NCBI RefSeq assembly: GCF_019203185.1
Contig: NZ_CP078093.1
Location: 620,001 to 684,000, forward strand
From: Crassaminicella indica
GTDB lineage: Bacteria; Bacillota; Clostridia; Peptostreptococcales; Thermotaleaceae
Direction: 5' to 3'
Length of the DNA: 64,000 bases
In this document: positions 54,552 to 64,000 of the stretch, one piece after another
How positions within the stretch are numbered: the first letter of the stretch is position 1
Layout of the letters: each line of letters starts with the position of its first letter
Program-made: the position numbers and the translations under genes
Notes under the pieces: model-generated
Database searches by the model: none
What the model saw: the letters and a program-made list of their open reading frames with translations, nothing else
Told to the model about the DNA's origin: nothing

Positions 54552-57500
54552 TTACCTCCTGCTTCCAAGAACTGCAAATTTACCAATCTTATCAGTAACT
54601 CCCATAATAGAGAAGCTGTCTTTACTACCATTAGCAATTGGTATCCATTTTCTTTCATCTTCATCATAAACATTTAAACTAATATATTTTACTCTTCTTA
54701 TATCAGCCTTCTCCCTATCAACATCTAATGCTATCTGAATATAAGCTGGAAGATAAGACATCTCCGTATTGTTTTGTCCAGCATATACATAAGCTTTTAA
54801 TTCATATTGCTTTGAAAGAGCTGTTTTCCCTATAATTCCCTTTTCTACTCTTCCTTCTGGTTTTATTGAGAAACGAATGCCTGAATCTCTTTTATATTTA
54901 TTTTCTCTTATAGCTCCTGAATAGAAGTTTTTTGGGTTTAATTTAACTCTAAAAGCTTGTCCTGTTATTGTTATATCCTTTGCATCATAATTTGCTGCTA
55001 CTGATGATGGAATACTAATGATGATTTCTTTAGCTCCTACTAAATCTCCTCTTGTTAAATCAATATTTAGTGCCTTTTCAAAATCATCTTCTCCAATAAT
55101 AATATTTGCCTTGTTTCCAACCTTTTCAATTGTTGTATTTTCACCTAATTCTCCATCTTCATCTTTTGGTCCAACACGGTCTCCTGTCCTTACTCCGTTA
55201 CTTGTTTTAGAATACTTTGAGTTCCCATATTTTCCGAGTGCTGTTACAACAAATTTATATCTTGTATTTGGCTCTAAATCTTGATATATAAAGGAAGTAA
55301 GCTCTGTATTGCCAACTACATATTTTTCATGATCATCTATTACTACATAGATTTCATATTCCTCTGCATCATTTACTTGATTCCAATTCACCTTAATATA
55401 TCGATCATATAAAAGTTCTGCTGTAACTTCTGTCGGTACTGGTAAATCTGGAAGACCATATTTTATTCCTTCATAAATCTTCGTTGCTCCACCATCAGAA
55501 TTAATAACCATAATTCCTATGCTATCTAGCTTTCCTGCTGGTGTTTTTACTATAAGAGTTCCCTCATCGATAAATTTTACCTCTGTCCCATCAGTTCCTT
55601 CCATCAAATTCCATTCTTCCCCATTGATATATATTTTTTCTTTTCCTTCTTCATTTGACTTTTCTATAACAGGACCAAACACCACTCGTGCGCCTTCTAC
55701 AAATCCAGAACCTTTAATTTTTATTTCTTGTCCACCTTCAACAGAAATACTACTAATTATACTTGATTCTGCTGGATCATTTGGATCTACTACTGTAACG
55801 ATAGTAGGTGCACTTAAGTACGTATATTCCCCACTTGGCTCAGAAAGCTCTCCATCTGGATTTTCTACTTTTACTTCAAACTTTCCAGATTGATGCGGAG
55901 GCATCTTTACTTTTATGGTTTTATAGTCTATTAATGTAACATCTTCATTAGGAACAATCGTATCTCCAATAAGTACAGAAAGTCCCTCTCTAAAGTCTTT
56001 ACCTCTTATGATTACAGTATTTCCACCACTTGCTGGTCCTTTATCTGGTATGATTTCTTCAATAGAAGGTGCTGTTTCTCCTTTTGTAAATTGAATATAA
56101 ATAGGTGGTGTCAATTCATCTGATGCAGCATTTCCATAATCTTCATTGCTTACAATCACTCTGAAAAATTTTCCTATATTTTCTTCTCCTACCGCAGGCA
56201 TTTCAAAAGTCAATTTATTAGGCAACTGATAAGTAATCTGACTCGGATTAATTGTAAGAATCTCGCCTATTTGAATAAACGCATTTTCCCTAAAATCAGA
56301 ACCTAAGATAGAAACCATATTCCCACCTTTATAAGTCATACGTAAAATTTTCATCTCTTTTCCATCTATTGTTTCTGTAATAGGATTTTTTCCATCTTTA
56401 GTTATATTTGTGATTTTAGGTTTACTATCTGGATTTTTATATTCAAATTTGCTAGATACTTCTCCACCATCTGGATTAATTACAGTCAAGGATACTATCC
56501 CTACTGTATAGTATGACGGTGTATGCACAACAATATGTCCTGAATTTACATATTCTACTTTTGGCGAATATCCTCTTTCTATAAATAGCCTTCTATCAGA
56601 AACCTCAAAACGAATCCACTCGTCTCCTCTCGTAGCATTGACATAAGAATAGGTTTGTCCTGCATGGTCTGTATAAGTCAGAAGACTTACAGGAACATAA
56701 ATCGTTTCATCATCATAAGGTAGGGTTACTGTGTAGTTTTGTTGATTCTCCACAATATTAAGATTTAATGTATCATTTATCCCATCATAGTTTACTGTCA
56801 GTCCACCATCTAATCTAACGGTTGTCCTACTATTGTCAATTCGACCTGAATTTTCTGCTTCTCTAGGAATATCCTTATTTGTAATATTTGCAAATCTTAC
56901 AAGAGCTTGAGTAACTGATTTTGTTTTATAGCTTCCTCCCTCTTTATAATAAACCTTTATATCACTTGTATAAAAGTCTTGCCCATGAATTTCAACACGA
57001 TCTCCCCCTTGTTTTTTACCTCCTTCAGGCGAGATACTAGTAATTTTAGGGCTTGAACCTTCATAAGTATATGTTACTTTATTAGAAATTCCTAGATCAT
57101 TGTTTTTTACATAAATATCAACAGTTCCTGCTTGAGTTCTAGGTGCAATTACTTTCAAATAACCATTCCCAAATTCTATAACCTCTGCCTGTTTGTTTCC
57201 AAAATACACTTTTGGTAAAACTGGCAATACAATCCCCTCATAATTGCCATATTTATTATATTGTTCTTTATTATATTCTTTTTTTAATTCTTCTACATTT
57301 TTATTTGTAAAATCATCTGGTCCACCAGTCCCATCATCTTCTTTCCCTAATTTTACACTATAATTATTTAAATTCTGATAATCTTCATCAGATTGCCAGC
57401 TTCCATCTCTATTATCATCATCATAAGGCTCATAAAATCTAAAATCTTCCCCTGTAATTTCTACATAATTTCCTCCAGCAGCTGTTCCTTTTACTGGTGT

Positions 57501-60500
57501 AATTTTGTTAATTTTGGGATGAGAAATCGGAACAATATAAGTAAAGCCATCCTCCTTACTTGCACTACCTCCATCAGGGTTTACAACAACTACAGCTACT
57601 GTCAATCTATCCGTATTGTATACTTCTTTTATATCAATATTCAATTTTGGAACAATTACTTCCATAGATAATCCATCAATCGCTACTTTTACATCCTCTT
57701 TTGGTATCATCATGCCATCAATATATACTTTTGTTTTTTCAGTCCCATTATCAATAAAACAATCTCTTCCTTCTGTCTTCTCTTTATTGGCTTTAATAGT
57801 AATAGTATATCCACCATCTACTGAACCTTCAGATGGTTCAATTGTTTCAATATTAGGTCTACTAGAAGGTTGTGTGTAGTAATAAAAGCCTTGGTTATCT
57901 ACTTTACTGTCTTTTTTTGTATCTGGATTCACTACTGTCACATCGTAGTATCCATCTCCCGGAAGCTTTGGTACAGTAAAGTAAAGCTTATTAATATCTA
58001 CAACCTTTACGTTGTCTCCAATGATTATATTATTTTCATCTACTTTAAATGGAGTCTTCATGATTAGTTCAAGCTTATCATTTCCATCGCTATCATTTAC
58101 TAGGGTAATTCCATTTGTATCCACTGTTACTGTATAGGTATCTCCACCTTCTTTATCTGCTTTGATATCATTTCCTAAAACCTTTATGATATATTTTTCA
58201 TCTACTCCATTAGATAAAACAACTTCTTTATTCATATTTTTATCAAGCGTATAAAATCTTTCATTTACATCTTCAAAGATAACACTATGATAATACTCTG
58301 CTACATTTAATTTACCATCTATTGCTTTTAATATTTTTAATGTATTAGGAGCGATATATTCTTTTAGTATAATTTCTTTTTTATCATTTTTGTTATATTC
58401 GTTGATATCTTCTCCCTCTAATAAAATCCTCGTACCAATTAATTTATATATATCATCCTTTGTTGCAGTAGGTGCAGGCTTTAAGAAATTATCTCCCTCT
58501 ACTACTACTAAAGTTCCTGTTTTCCCTGTTTTAGGAGAAAAATCAATAAGCTTTGGATCTGTATATGTCTTTACATATTCAAATGGATAAACATCTATTC
58601 CACCCTCTGAATTCATAACCTGTATCTGTGTTTTTCCTTCTCTTCCCGGTGGTGCAGTGAAAGTAATTTTCTTTCCATCTCCCTGTACTTTTATTCCTTT
58701 TACTTCATTTCCATCTATAAATACCTTTGCTTCTGTTTCAAAATTAGAACCAATAATCGTAACTACTTCTCCTCCATCTACAGTTACAACATTTGGTTTT
58801 ACCTCTTCTATAACAGGTTTTTTAGTAGCTGAAGGTAGCACAAATTCTACCGCATTTGGCTTTTGTCCTGAAAGCCCTGCTTCATTAGAATTTCGAACAG
58901 GATTTATTACCTTTACATAAGATGGTCCTATCTCACTGACAATTGTATCTTTAGGGATTTTAACTAAAATCTTTGTTCCCATTTCATTTCCTTCACTACC
59001 ATCTACTTCTATTCCTTGTGCATTAAATACTTTAAAATATAAGTCTGGATTTCCATTTTCATAAACAGACCCAGAAACAGTTATATCATTTTTATTCAGC
59101 TTTATGCCATTCTCAAATTCAACGATAGGATACCTTGTTATCTTTTCATTTGCATCATTAGTATATTGATGAACAAAGAAATTTTCACCATAAATTGCAA
59201 TCATTCTATCTTCTTCATTAGATATAATATAAGCAGATGAATTGTTATCTTTTTCTACTTGAATTTTTTCAGGTAGAACCCCTTCTATTTCAGGCTTAGG
59301 AGTACTTGATATAAATTTAAACTTCCCATCCTGCCACACAGCTCTGTCTTTAATAACAATATCATTTGGAAAACCCGTTAATTTTAATACAGTTTCTGTT
59401 TCTATAACAACATCTTTTAAAGGATTGGTTGCTACATCTGTTATAGGCTGAGTATATACAGATATCCTGTCTATACCTCCAAAAGAATAGTCATATTCAC
59501 TGCTATTTGGTTTTTTCGCAAACTTCGTAACAGCTCCTATGATTACTTTTACTGTTCTCTTTGCCGATTCAACATTATATTTTTTTTCTCCATATTCACC
59601 TACAGAAGTTTTCTCTTCAGTAACTTTATTTCCTTCTTCATTCTCATAAGTAACATTTTTTGTAGTTTGAGTTCCATAACTAATTTCCATAGTAGTTTCA
59701 TTTGTTCCATCAACTGTAATGACTTTTTTCTCTTCACTATTGGGTCTAAAATCATCAATATTTAAACTTCCAAAATATCTTCCTGTAAGTTCTACTTTAG
59801 TATTTCCTGAATCTGGTCCTTCCGTAGGACTGACCGATTTAATTGTAATCTTATTTTCTGAATCAATAACAGTAAATTTATCATATTCAGGAGCTTGTCC
59901 TATAACCAACTGCTTCACAATTGCTTCATTTGGGTCTTGATTGTCTTCTATACGATTTGTAAATATTACATAATAATCTCCTTGTTCAAGTCCATTTGGA
60001 ACATGCGTTTTTAATACTTGTTTTCCATTCAGATTAGGAATAAAAGATGTATCTGTCCCTTTATTATCATTTGTAAAAGCATCCGTAAGATCTCTTAAGA
60101 AAAATACATCATATCTATCTAATCCATGAGATGCAATAAACTGCACTTCATCTCCCGTCATACCACGATTTGGATTCATTATCAAATCTGATATTGGTTC
60201 AATTTCATGTACCAAAGTAAATTGCTTTGGATAATATTTTTGAATCATAATATTTATCTGATTGCCTGCAACTTTCGGATCCTCAACCTGAAAGTTCTTT
60301 TCAATTATGATATTTTGTATTCCTGCATCACCTTTAATATCTTCTGCTTTAAATACTACCGTCTGTGTAGAAGAGTCCCCTGTAAAACTTTCAGTATTTT
60401 GAAAATCTAATTGCTGTGTTCCTCCAGTACTTTTATAATACACTGAATACATACGATTATCAGAATCAGCTGTATTATCATCATGATCTTTTTTTATTAA

Positions 60501-60938
60501 ATCTAGATTAGTACCTTTTAAAGTAAGTTGATCTTTTCCTATTTTAATCCTTCTTGTAACCTCTGAAAGAGTGGGCAATTCATCTTGTTTGATTTGAATT
60601 ATTTTATTTCCTATTAAGATTGAATTCGGAATTACTCCTCCATTTCCTACTTCAAACTGCTGTACTACCTCTGAATCTACTGATTTATTTTTAACTTCTT
60701 CAAATCCAGCACCTTCTTTTGACGTTCCAATATAAACACCTTTTAAGTTGTCTCCTAAAATAGTAATAATAGTCTTTGTTACATTATACTCTCCATCTGC
60801 ATAGGTTTGTCTTACTTCAATGCTATTCACTACAGGATCTCCCTCCGCCCAAACATAAAGGCTAGGATTTGGTATAGAGAGAAATACCATAATCATACTA
60901 ATGAATAAAGCCAGTATTTTCTTAAATATTTTTTGCAT
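54552..60938 (-). CDS. Giant secreted IPT/TIG-repeat protein (2128 residues)
   Basis: A signal peptide (about 1-32, ending near VWAEG) is followed by about nine or ten IPT/TIG immunoglobulin-like domains. Clear examples start VSPTEGPDSGNTKVELTG, IEPSEGSVDGGYTITI, ITPVKGTAAGGNYVEITG, ISPEGGKKQGGDRVEIHG and IIPDKGPASGGNTVIIRG. One fibronectin type III domain lies near 1800-1890 (YIKVNWNQVNDAEEYEIYVV). A final beta domain ends in GKFAVLG, as in other surface proteins. No SLH repeats or LPXTG. It is probably a surface fibre or adhesin-like scaffold; partners are the flanking genes. Confidence 0.85.
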   Translation of the reverse strand: MQKIFKKILALFISMIMVFLSIPNPSLYVWAEGDPVVNSIEVRQTYADGEYNVTKTIITILGDNLKGVYIGTSKEGAGFEEVKNKSVDSEVVQQFEVGNGGVIPNSILIGNKIIQIKQDELPTLSEVTRRIKIGKDQLTLKGTNLDLIKKDHDDNTADSDNRMYSVYYKSTGGTQQLDFQNTESFTGDSSTQTVVFKAEDIKGDAGIQNIIIEKNFQVEDPKVAGNQINIMIQKYYPKQFTLVHEIEPISDLIMNPNRGMTGDEVQFIASHGLDRYDVFFLRDLTDAFTNDNKGTDTSFIPNLNGKQVLKTHVPNGLEQGDYYVIFTNRIEDNQDPNEAIVKQLVIGQAPEYDKFTVIDSENKITIKSVSPTEGPDSGNTKVELTGRYFGSLNIDDFRPNSEEKKVITVDGTNETTMEISYGTQTTKNVTYENEEGNKVTEEKTSVGEYGEKKYNVESAKRTVKVIIGAVTKFAKKPNSSEYDYSFGGIDRISVYTQPITDVATNPLKDVVIETETVLKLTGFPNDIVIKDRAVWQDGKFKFISSTPKPEIEGVLPEKIQVEKDNNSSAYIISNEEDRMIAIYGENFFVHQYTNDANEKITRYPIVEFENGIKLNKNDITVSGSVYENGNPDLYFKVFNAQGIEVDGSEGNEMGTKILVKIPKDTIVSEIGPSYVKVINPVRNSNEAGLSGQKPNAVEFVLPSATKKPVIEEVKPNVVTVDGGEVVTIIGSNFETEAKVFIDGNEVKGIKVQGDGKKITFTAPPGREGKTQIQVMNSEGGIDVYPFEYVKTYTDPKLIDFSPKTGKTGTLVVVEGDNFLKPAPTATKDDIYKLIGTRILLEGEDINEYNKNDKKEIILKEYIAPNTLKILKAIDGKLNVAEYYHSVIFEDVNERFYTLDKNMNKEVVLSNGVDEKYIIKVLGNDIKADKEGGDTYTVTVDTNGITLVNDSDGNDKLELIMKTPFKVDENNIIIGDNVKVVDINKLYFTVPKLPGDGYYDVTVVNPDTKKDSKVDNQGFYYYTQPSSRPNIETIEPSEGSVDGGYTITIKANKEKTEGRDCFIDNGTEKTKVYIDGMMIPKEDVKVAIDGLSMEVIVPKLNIDIKEVYNTDRLTVAVVVVNPDGGSASKEDGFTYIVPISHPKINKITPVKGTAAGGNYVEITGEDFRFYEPYDDDNRDGSWQSDEDYQNLNNYSVKLGKEDDGTGGPDDFTNKNVEELKKEYNKEQYNKYGNYEGIVLPVLPKVYFGNKQAEVIEFGNGYLKVIAPRTQAGTVDIYVKNNDLGISNKVTYTYEGSSPKITSISPEGGKKQGGDRVEIHGQDFYTSDIKVYYKEGGSYKTKSVTQALVRFANITNKDIPREAENSGRIDNSRTTVRLDGGLTVNYDGINDTLNLNIVENQQNYTVTLPYDDETIYVPVSLLTYTDHAGQTYSYVNATRGDEWIRFEVSDRRLFIERGYSPKVEYVNSGHIVVHTPSYYTVGIVSLTVINPDGGEVSSKFEYKNPDSKPKITNITKDGKNPITETIDGKEMKILRMTYKGGNMVSILGSDFRENAFIQIGEILTINPSQITYQLPNKLTFEMPAVGEENIGKFFRVIVSNEDYGNAASDELTPPIYIQFTKGETAPSIEEIIPDKGPASGGNTVIIRGKDFREGLSVLIGDTIVPNEDVTLIDYKTIKVKMPPHQSGKFEVKVENPDGELSEPSGEYTYLSAPTIVTVVDPNDPAESSIISSISVEGGQEIKIKGSGFVEGARVVFGPVIEKSNEEGKEKIYINGEEWNLMEGTDGTEVKFIDEGTLIVKTPAGKLDSIGIMVINSDGGATKIYEGIKYGLPDLPVPTEVTAELLYDRYIKVNWNQVNDAEEYEIYVVIDDHEKYVVGNTELTSFIYQDLEPNTRYKFVVTALGKYGNSKYSKTSNGVRTGDRVGPKDEDGELGENTTIEKVGNKANIIIGEDDFEKALNIDLTRGDLVGAKEIIISIPSSVAANYDAKDITITGQAFRVKLNPKNFYSGAIRENKYKRDSGIRFSIKPEGRVEKGIIGKTALSKQYELKAYVYAGQNNTEMSYLPAYIQIALDVDREKADIRRVKYISLNVYDEDERKWIPIANGSKDSFSIMGVTDKIGKFAVLGSRR

Positions 60939-60972
60939 ATTTTTTGCACCACCTTCTATCCGTCATAGAATC

Positions 60973-63642
60973 CTAATGATTTGCAACAATAAATATTCCT
61001 TTTTCTTCACACACAAGCTCCACACTATGATCTATTAAATTAACTGTGTATGGTATTTCGTAAAAGTTCCTTGTGATTTCATCATATCTTAAAGCCTTAA
61101 TATTTTTACCATTACTATATTTTAGGGGTATATGAAGCATTACATCTTTAATTTTATAATTTTCTCCTGAAACCTGTATAAAATCTGATGCTACCCCATT
61201 CCCTCTAAGCTTCCTCTTTAACATTTGTGCTACAGACGGTTCTACCCTTCCAAGTCGAATGGTAATTTCATCATCTTTTGCATAAGGATCAAGCATTACA
61301 CCGTAAAGTATAATATCTGCCCATTTTGACTTTATTTTTAGCATACCTATTTTACATCTTTTATCTCCATCATACTGGATTTTACGAACAAGTACATCAT
61401 CTCCCATCAATTCATCTAAATCAAATTCTAACTCCCTTTCATTAATATCACTTGGTGAGATAAGCAAAGTATCTTCACTAACTTTTAGATTGCTTCGAAC
61501 TTCTCCTTCTCTCCCATCTCCTTTGATTCTGTATTCCTCATTTGGAATATCTTCTTTATCTCCTGCTTTAACAACTCCTAAAGATCCATATACGGTTCTT
61601 TTGTGATTGATATCATTCTCTACAATGATATCATAGGTTCCTGGTTCTAATCGATCGCTTCCATAAGGAAGATATACCTTTAATTCGGATTGACTAACCA
61701 CTGTTACATTTGCTGCTTTAATATCATCAAAGTATACCTTGATCTTATCGCTATCCGTACTGAAAAAGTCTCCATGAATGTATAAAGGCTCATCTTCATC
61801 ATAATCTTCAGGAATAGTTCCTACTGATATTCCCTTTATCAAAGGCATTGCAGTTGTTGTAAAGGTCCATTCAAAGGATTCATTTTCTTCTAATGTATCT
61901 TTATAATGTACAATACCTGATGGAATAATCACCTGATAATTAGTCTGTGCTCTTAGAGGCTTTATAGGAATATACAAGGTTGCCTGCTGATTACTTTTTA
62001 CAAATATGTATTTCCCTATATAAGCTTTTTGCTGCTCATCAGACATATTTAAAATATCTTCGATAAAGCCATTATCTACTAAATTTCCTACCCCTCCTGC
62101 AGGTCGAATAATACAGTTTTTTATATCACTAATATCTGTAGTTAAATCTAATTCTCCATCCAAATCATCAAAAATAACTTTCACAAAATATTTATCTTTT
62201 GTAACATCATCTACAACATCATGCTTTAAGCTTTTTTCATCATACCACGGCTTTCCGTCTTCTGACTTAGGATGCTCTGTTTCGGCTATAGGTTTTCCTT
62301 TTGATTTTATATATAGAAAAATTTTATCATTTTTATCCGTTCCATTATAAGTTGCATATACACTGCTAACAACTGTCTCATATACCTTATCTGTTACTGT
62401 TAGAGAGGTCTCATCAAAAGCAATTTCTACTGCATAAGCTCCTGTATTACTTTCTTTCGCAAGCTCCGTACGAAGCTCTTCTCTGATATGCACATCAATT
62501 TGGGTAGCATCCTTTAATTCAAAGTTGTTTGATGATACAGCAAATTCCTTTGATGCTTTCCCACTAAACGGCTTTAATTTTACTTGCTGAATATTATCGT
62601 GAAAATTTTCTCCCTTGATCGAAAATACCCCTTCATTACTATATAAATCCGTCACTTTAAAGTGATTATTTTCCAGATAATCTATCCTCGGACTTTGAGG
62701 ATCTGTATCTACATAAAAATATTGTGTAAAAGCTTCAAGAGGTTCTCCACTTCTTGTTTCAAATACTCCTTCAGGAATACGTAATATGTAGCCTTTTCCA
62801 CTATCTAACTGATTCTTTAATATATCTCCTGAGCTTGTATTTCTATAAACAGGATATAATAAAACCTTGGTTTTTTTTATGTTATCTTCTTGATAATAAT
62901 CTAGTCTTATTTTTTCAATATCTACTTTTGGAGTTGCATCATGTATTTCTGAAAAGCTAATATTTTTTATAGATCCTTCATAAAATTTATCCTTATTTGA
63001 ATCATATTGCTCCTCTATAGCCTTTGGAATTACTTCTCCATTTACATGGAGGATCATTGGATTATCCATGCCGTACTTTGGTGCTTTCACATTTTTTATA
63101 TCACTTTTTTCAATTATTATCCCTTGACTTCCTGATAATGACTTTGTCCAAAATGTAGTTATTATATCATTAGCCAATACTTTTCCTTGTTCATCTGCTA
63201 CAGCACCTTTATCTATTTTTAATTTATATTGATTTCTTAAAGAAAGCTCTTCACTAAGCTTTATTTGAAGTGTATCTTTGTAGCCACTGTCGATTTTTGC
63301 CTCTCCAATAGTTACTTCAATCCATTGGCTATTTGTAAATTGGTTACTACTCACGTCATATGTAAATTCTTTTGGTGCTTTAAAAATATGTATTTTGCTT
63401 GTAAGAGTACCTATTCCACTAGTATCATTGAAACAAATATTCGATGAAAACTTTATATAAATACTCCCATTCTTATCTAACTTGGTCTTATTCAAATCCC
63501 TTATATCATCCGTTCCATTTAAACTTGAAGTATAACTAATGGGCTGTGGTCCTGTCGATTCTGCATGAACATATTCAATAGGTATCCCCACAAAGATCAA
63601 CATTATCGTTAAAGCTAAACAACATATCCTGTATTTCTTCAT
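60973..63642 (-). CDS. Large secreted protein with Ig-like domains, first gene of the surface operon
   Basis: An 889-residue exported protein. A signal peptide (about 1-29, ending near YVHAEST) is followed by bacterial Ig-like domains (SbsA-type, LRNQYKLKIDKGAVADEQG; NYQVIIPSGIVHYKDTLEE) and an IPT-like domain (EPLYIHGDFFSTDSDKIKV). A C-terminal beta domain ends EKGIFIVANH, like that of the giant protein next to it. I start at the ATG ending at 63642 (MKKYRICCLAL). The GGGGGAAG lies unusually far upstream with a palindrome between. Confidence 0.8.
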   Translation of the reverse strand: MKKYRICCLALTIMLIFVGIPIEYVHAESTGPQPISYTSSLNGTDDIRDLNKTKLDKNGSIYIKFSSNICFNDTSGIGTLTSKIHIFKAPKEFTYDVSSNQFTNSQWIEVTIGEAKIDSGYKDTLQIKLSEELSLRNQYKLKIDKGAVADEQGKVLANDIITTFWTKSLSGSQGIIIEKSDIKNVKAPKYGMDNPMILHVNGEVIPKAIEEQYDSNKDKFYEGSIKNISFSEIHDATPKVDIEKIRLDYYQEDNIKKTKVLLYPVYRNTSSGDILKNQLDSGKGYILRIPEGVFETRSGEPLEAFTQYFYVDTDPQSPRIDYLENNHFKVTDLYSNEGVFSIKGENFHDNIQQVKLKPFSGKASKEFAVSSNNFELKDATQIDVHIREELRTELAKESNTGAYAVEIAFDETSLTVTDKVYETVVSSVYATYNGTDKNDKIFLYIKSKGKPIAETEHPKSEDGKPWYDEKSLKHDVVDDVTKDKYFVKVIFDDLDGELDLTTDISDIKNCIIRPAGGVGNLVDNGFIEDILNMSDEQQKAYIGKYIFVKSNQQATLYIPIKPLRAQTNYQVIIPSGIVHYKDTLEENESFEWTFTTTAMPLIKGISVGTIPEDYDEDEPLYIHGDFFSTDSDKIKVYFDDIKAANVTVVSQSELKVYLPYGSDRLEPGTYDIIVENDINHKRTVYGSLGVVKAGDKEDIPNEEYRIKGDGREGEVRSNLKVSEDTLLISPSDINERELEFDLDELMGDDVLVRKIQYDGDKRCKIGMLKIKSKWADIILYGVMLDPYAKDDEITIRLGRVEPSVAQMLKRKLRGNGVASDFIQVSGENYKIKDVMLHIPLKYSNGKNIKALRYDEITRNFYEIPYTVNLIDHSVELVCEEKGIFIVANH

Positions 63643-63648
63643 AATTTT

Positions 63649-63664
63649 TGCATCTATAGATGCA
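63649..63664. promoter_or_regulatory. Palindrome between ribosome binding site and start codon
   Basis: TGCATCTATAGATGCA is a perfect 16-base palindrome between GGGGGAAG and the ATG of the gene at 60973-63642. Folded, it would bring the site to a normal distance from the start codon. Confidence 0.6.
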
Positions 63665-63826
63665 CTTCCCCCTCTCATCTATTCTACTAATAAAATTATC
63701 GGTCAAATTTCTACTTATCTTTATTTTTTTCCCTATTTATCATTCTACCAAATATTTCCCATGTCTTATATGTCAATTTTGTTAAAAATATAAATATAGT
63801 CCATACTAACCATATTTAAGAAATTA

Positions 63827-63856
63827 TTGAGAAATATCCTATAGATATGTTAGAAT
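63827..63856 (+). promoter_or_regulatory. Promoter of the gene at the right edge
   Basis: TTGAGA (63827-63832), 18 bases, TAGAAT (63851-63856), 35 bases before the ATG at 63892. Confidence 0.55.
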
Positions 63857-63891
63857 AAAGGGAGTATATGGAAAGGTTTGGAGGTATTGTT

Positions 63892-64000
63892 ATGAAGAAA
63901 AAAAATGTATTATCCTTAGCATTAGTATTGGTGTTTGTTGTTGGTACTGTTTTAGGGACTGCTGCTGGATACAGTGAAAAAATCACTGCTTGGTTTTATG
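63892..64000 (+). CDS. Exported protein, N-terminus only (runs off the right edge)
   Basis: Thirty-six codons are present, beginning MKKKNVLSLALVLVFVVG and continuing into GTAAGYSEKITAWFY. The hydrophobic run is a signal peptide or anchor. The style resembles the stalk-domain protein at 37910-38623 (TLSYAAISGPISAWV), so it may belong to the same family. GGAGG lies seven bases before the ATG. It is transcribed divergently from the giant surface operon. Confidence 0.6.
   Translation, partial: MKKKNVLSLALVLVFVVGTVLGTAAGYSEKITAWFY

Overview
The window is AT-rich chromosomal DNA from an anaerobic, low-GC Firmicute of class Clostridia. The evidence is strong AGGAGG ribosome binding sites, many TTG and GTG starts, a Na+-type F-ATP synthase, amino-acid fermentation genes (3-keto-5-aminohexanoate cleavage enzyme and 3-aminobutyryl-CoA ammonia-lyase) and many secreted proteins with SLH or copper-amine-oxidase-N ('stalk') domains. 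The gene order tal-glpX-rho-rpmE-yqhQ-prmC-prfA ... sua5-ywlE-rpiB-upp-comEB-wecA-wecB-atp is, from memory, the usual clostridial block. An Alkaliphilus- or Crassaminicella-like genus is a guess. I saw no rRNA, tRNA or CRISPR array.

Layout. 1-4.4 kb: the start of an atp operon (minus strand) with two c-subunit genes. One is a normal 88-residue Na+-type c. The other is a fused triple hairpin that keeps only one of three ion-binding carboxylates. 4.4-8.9 kb: a long imperfect inverted repeat, then an operon for a beta-keto acid route (DUF3870-like protein, class III aminotransferase, BKACE, two CoA-transferase subunits). 9-17.3 kb: cell-wall precursor genes (wecA, wecB), nucleotide salvage (upp, comEB), rpiB, ywlE, sua5, a ZIP transporter and a cation/H+ antiporter. 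17.3-21.9 kb: an accessory patch with a solitary TnpB element, a second IS200/IS605-type element (TnpB, small ribbon-helix-helix protein, TnpA) and two gene remnants that look like the ends of a decayed defence operon. 22-31 kb: prfA, prmC, yqhQ, rpmE, rho, two glpX, transaldolase, then the lysine-fermentation pair kce-kal.

31-43.8 kb is a run of secreted proteins: two stalk-plus-TolC-like paralogues, two small stalk proteins, an SLH protein and two large acidic surface proteins with strong promoters and long leaders. 44-50 kb holds a decaprenyl-phosphate phosphoribosyltransferase-like enzyme, a flippase-like membrane protein, a GT-C glycosyltransferase, a repeat-rich coiled-coil protein, a Uma2-family protein and pyrG. 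The 650-bp gap upstream of pyrG carries two compact promoter-hairpin-terminator units that look like small RNAs. 50.8-63.7 kb holds a second coiled-coil repeat protein and a four-gene operon for very large secreted proteins, ending with an SLH-anchored one. A divergent secreted-protein gene runs off the right edge.

Functionally the window joins Na+ bioenergetics, amino-acid fermentation and gluconeogenesis with an elaborate cell surface. Best candidates for something undescribed: the triple-hairpin one-carboxylate c subunit, the BKACE/aminotransferase operon, the two RNA-like units upstream of pyrG, and the IS element with interleaved face-to-face promoters and a TnpB lacking one RuvC aspartate.
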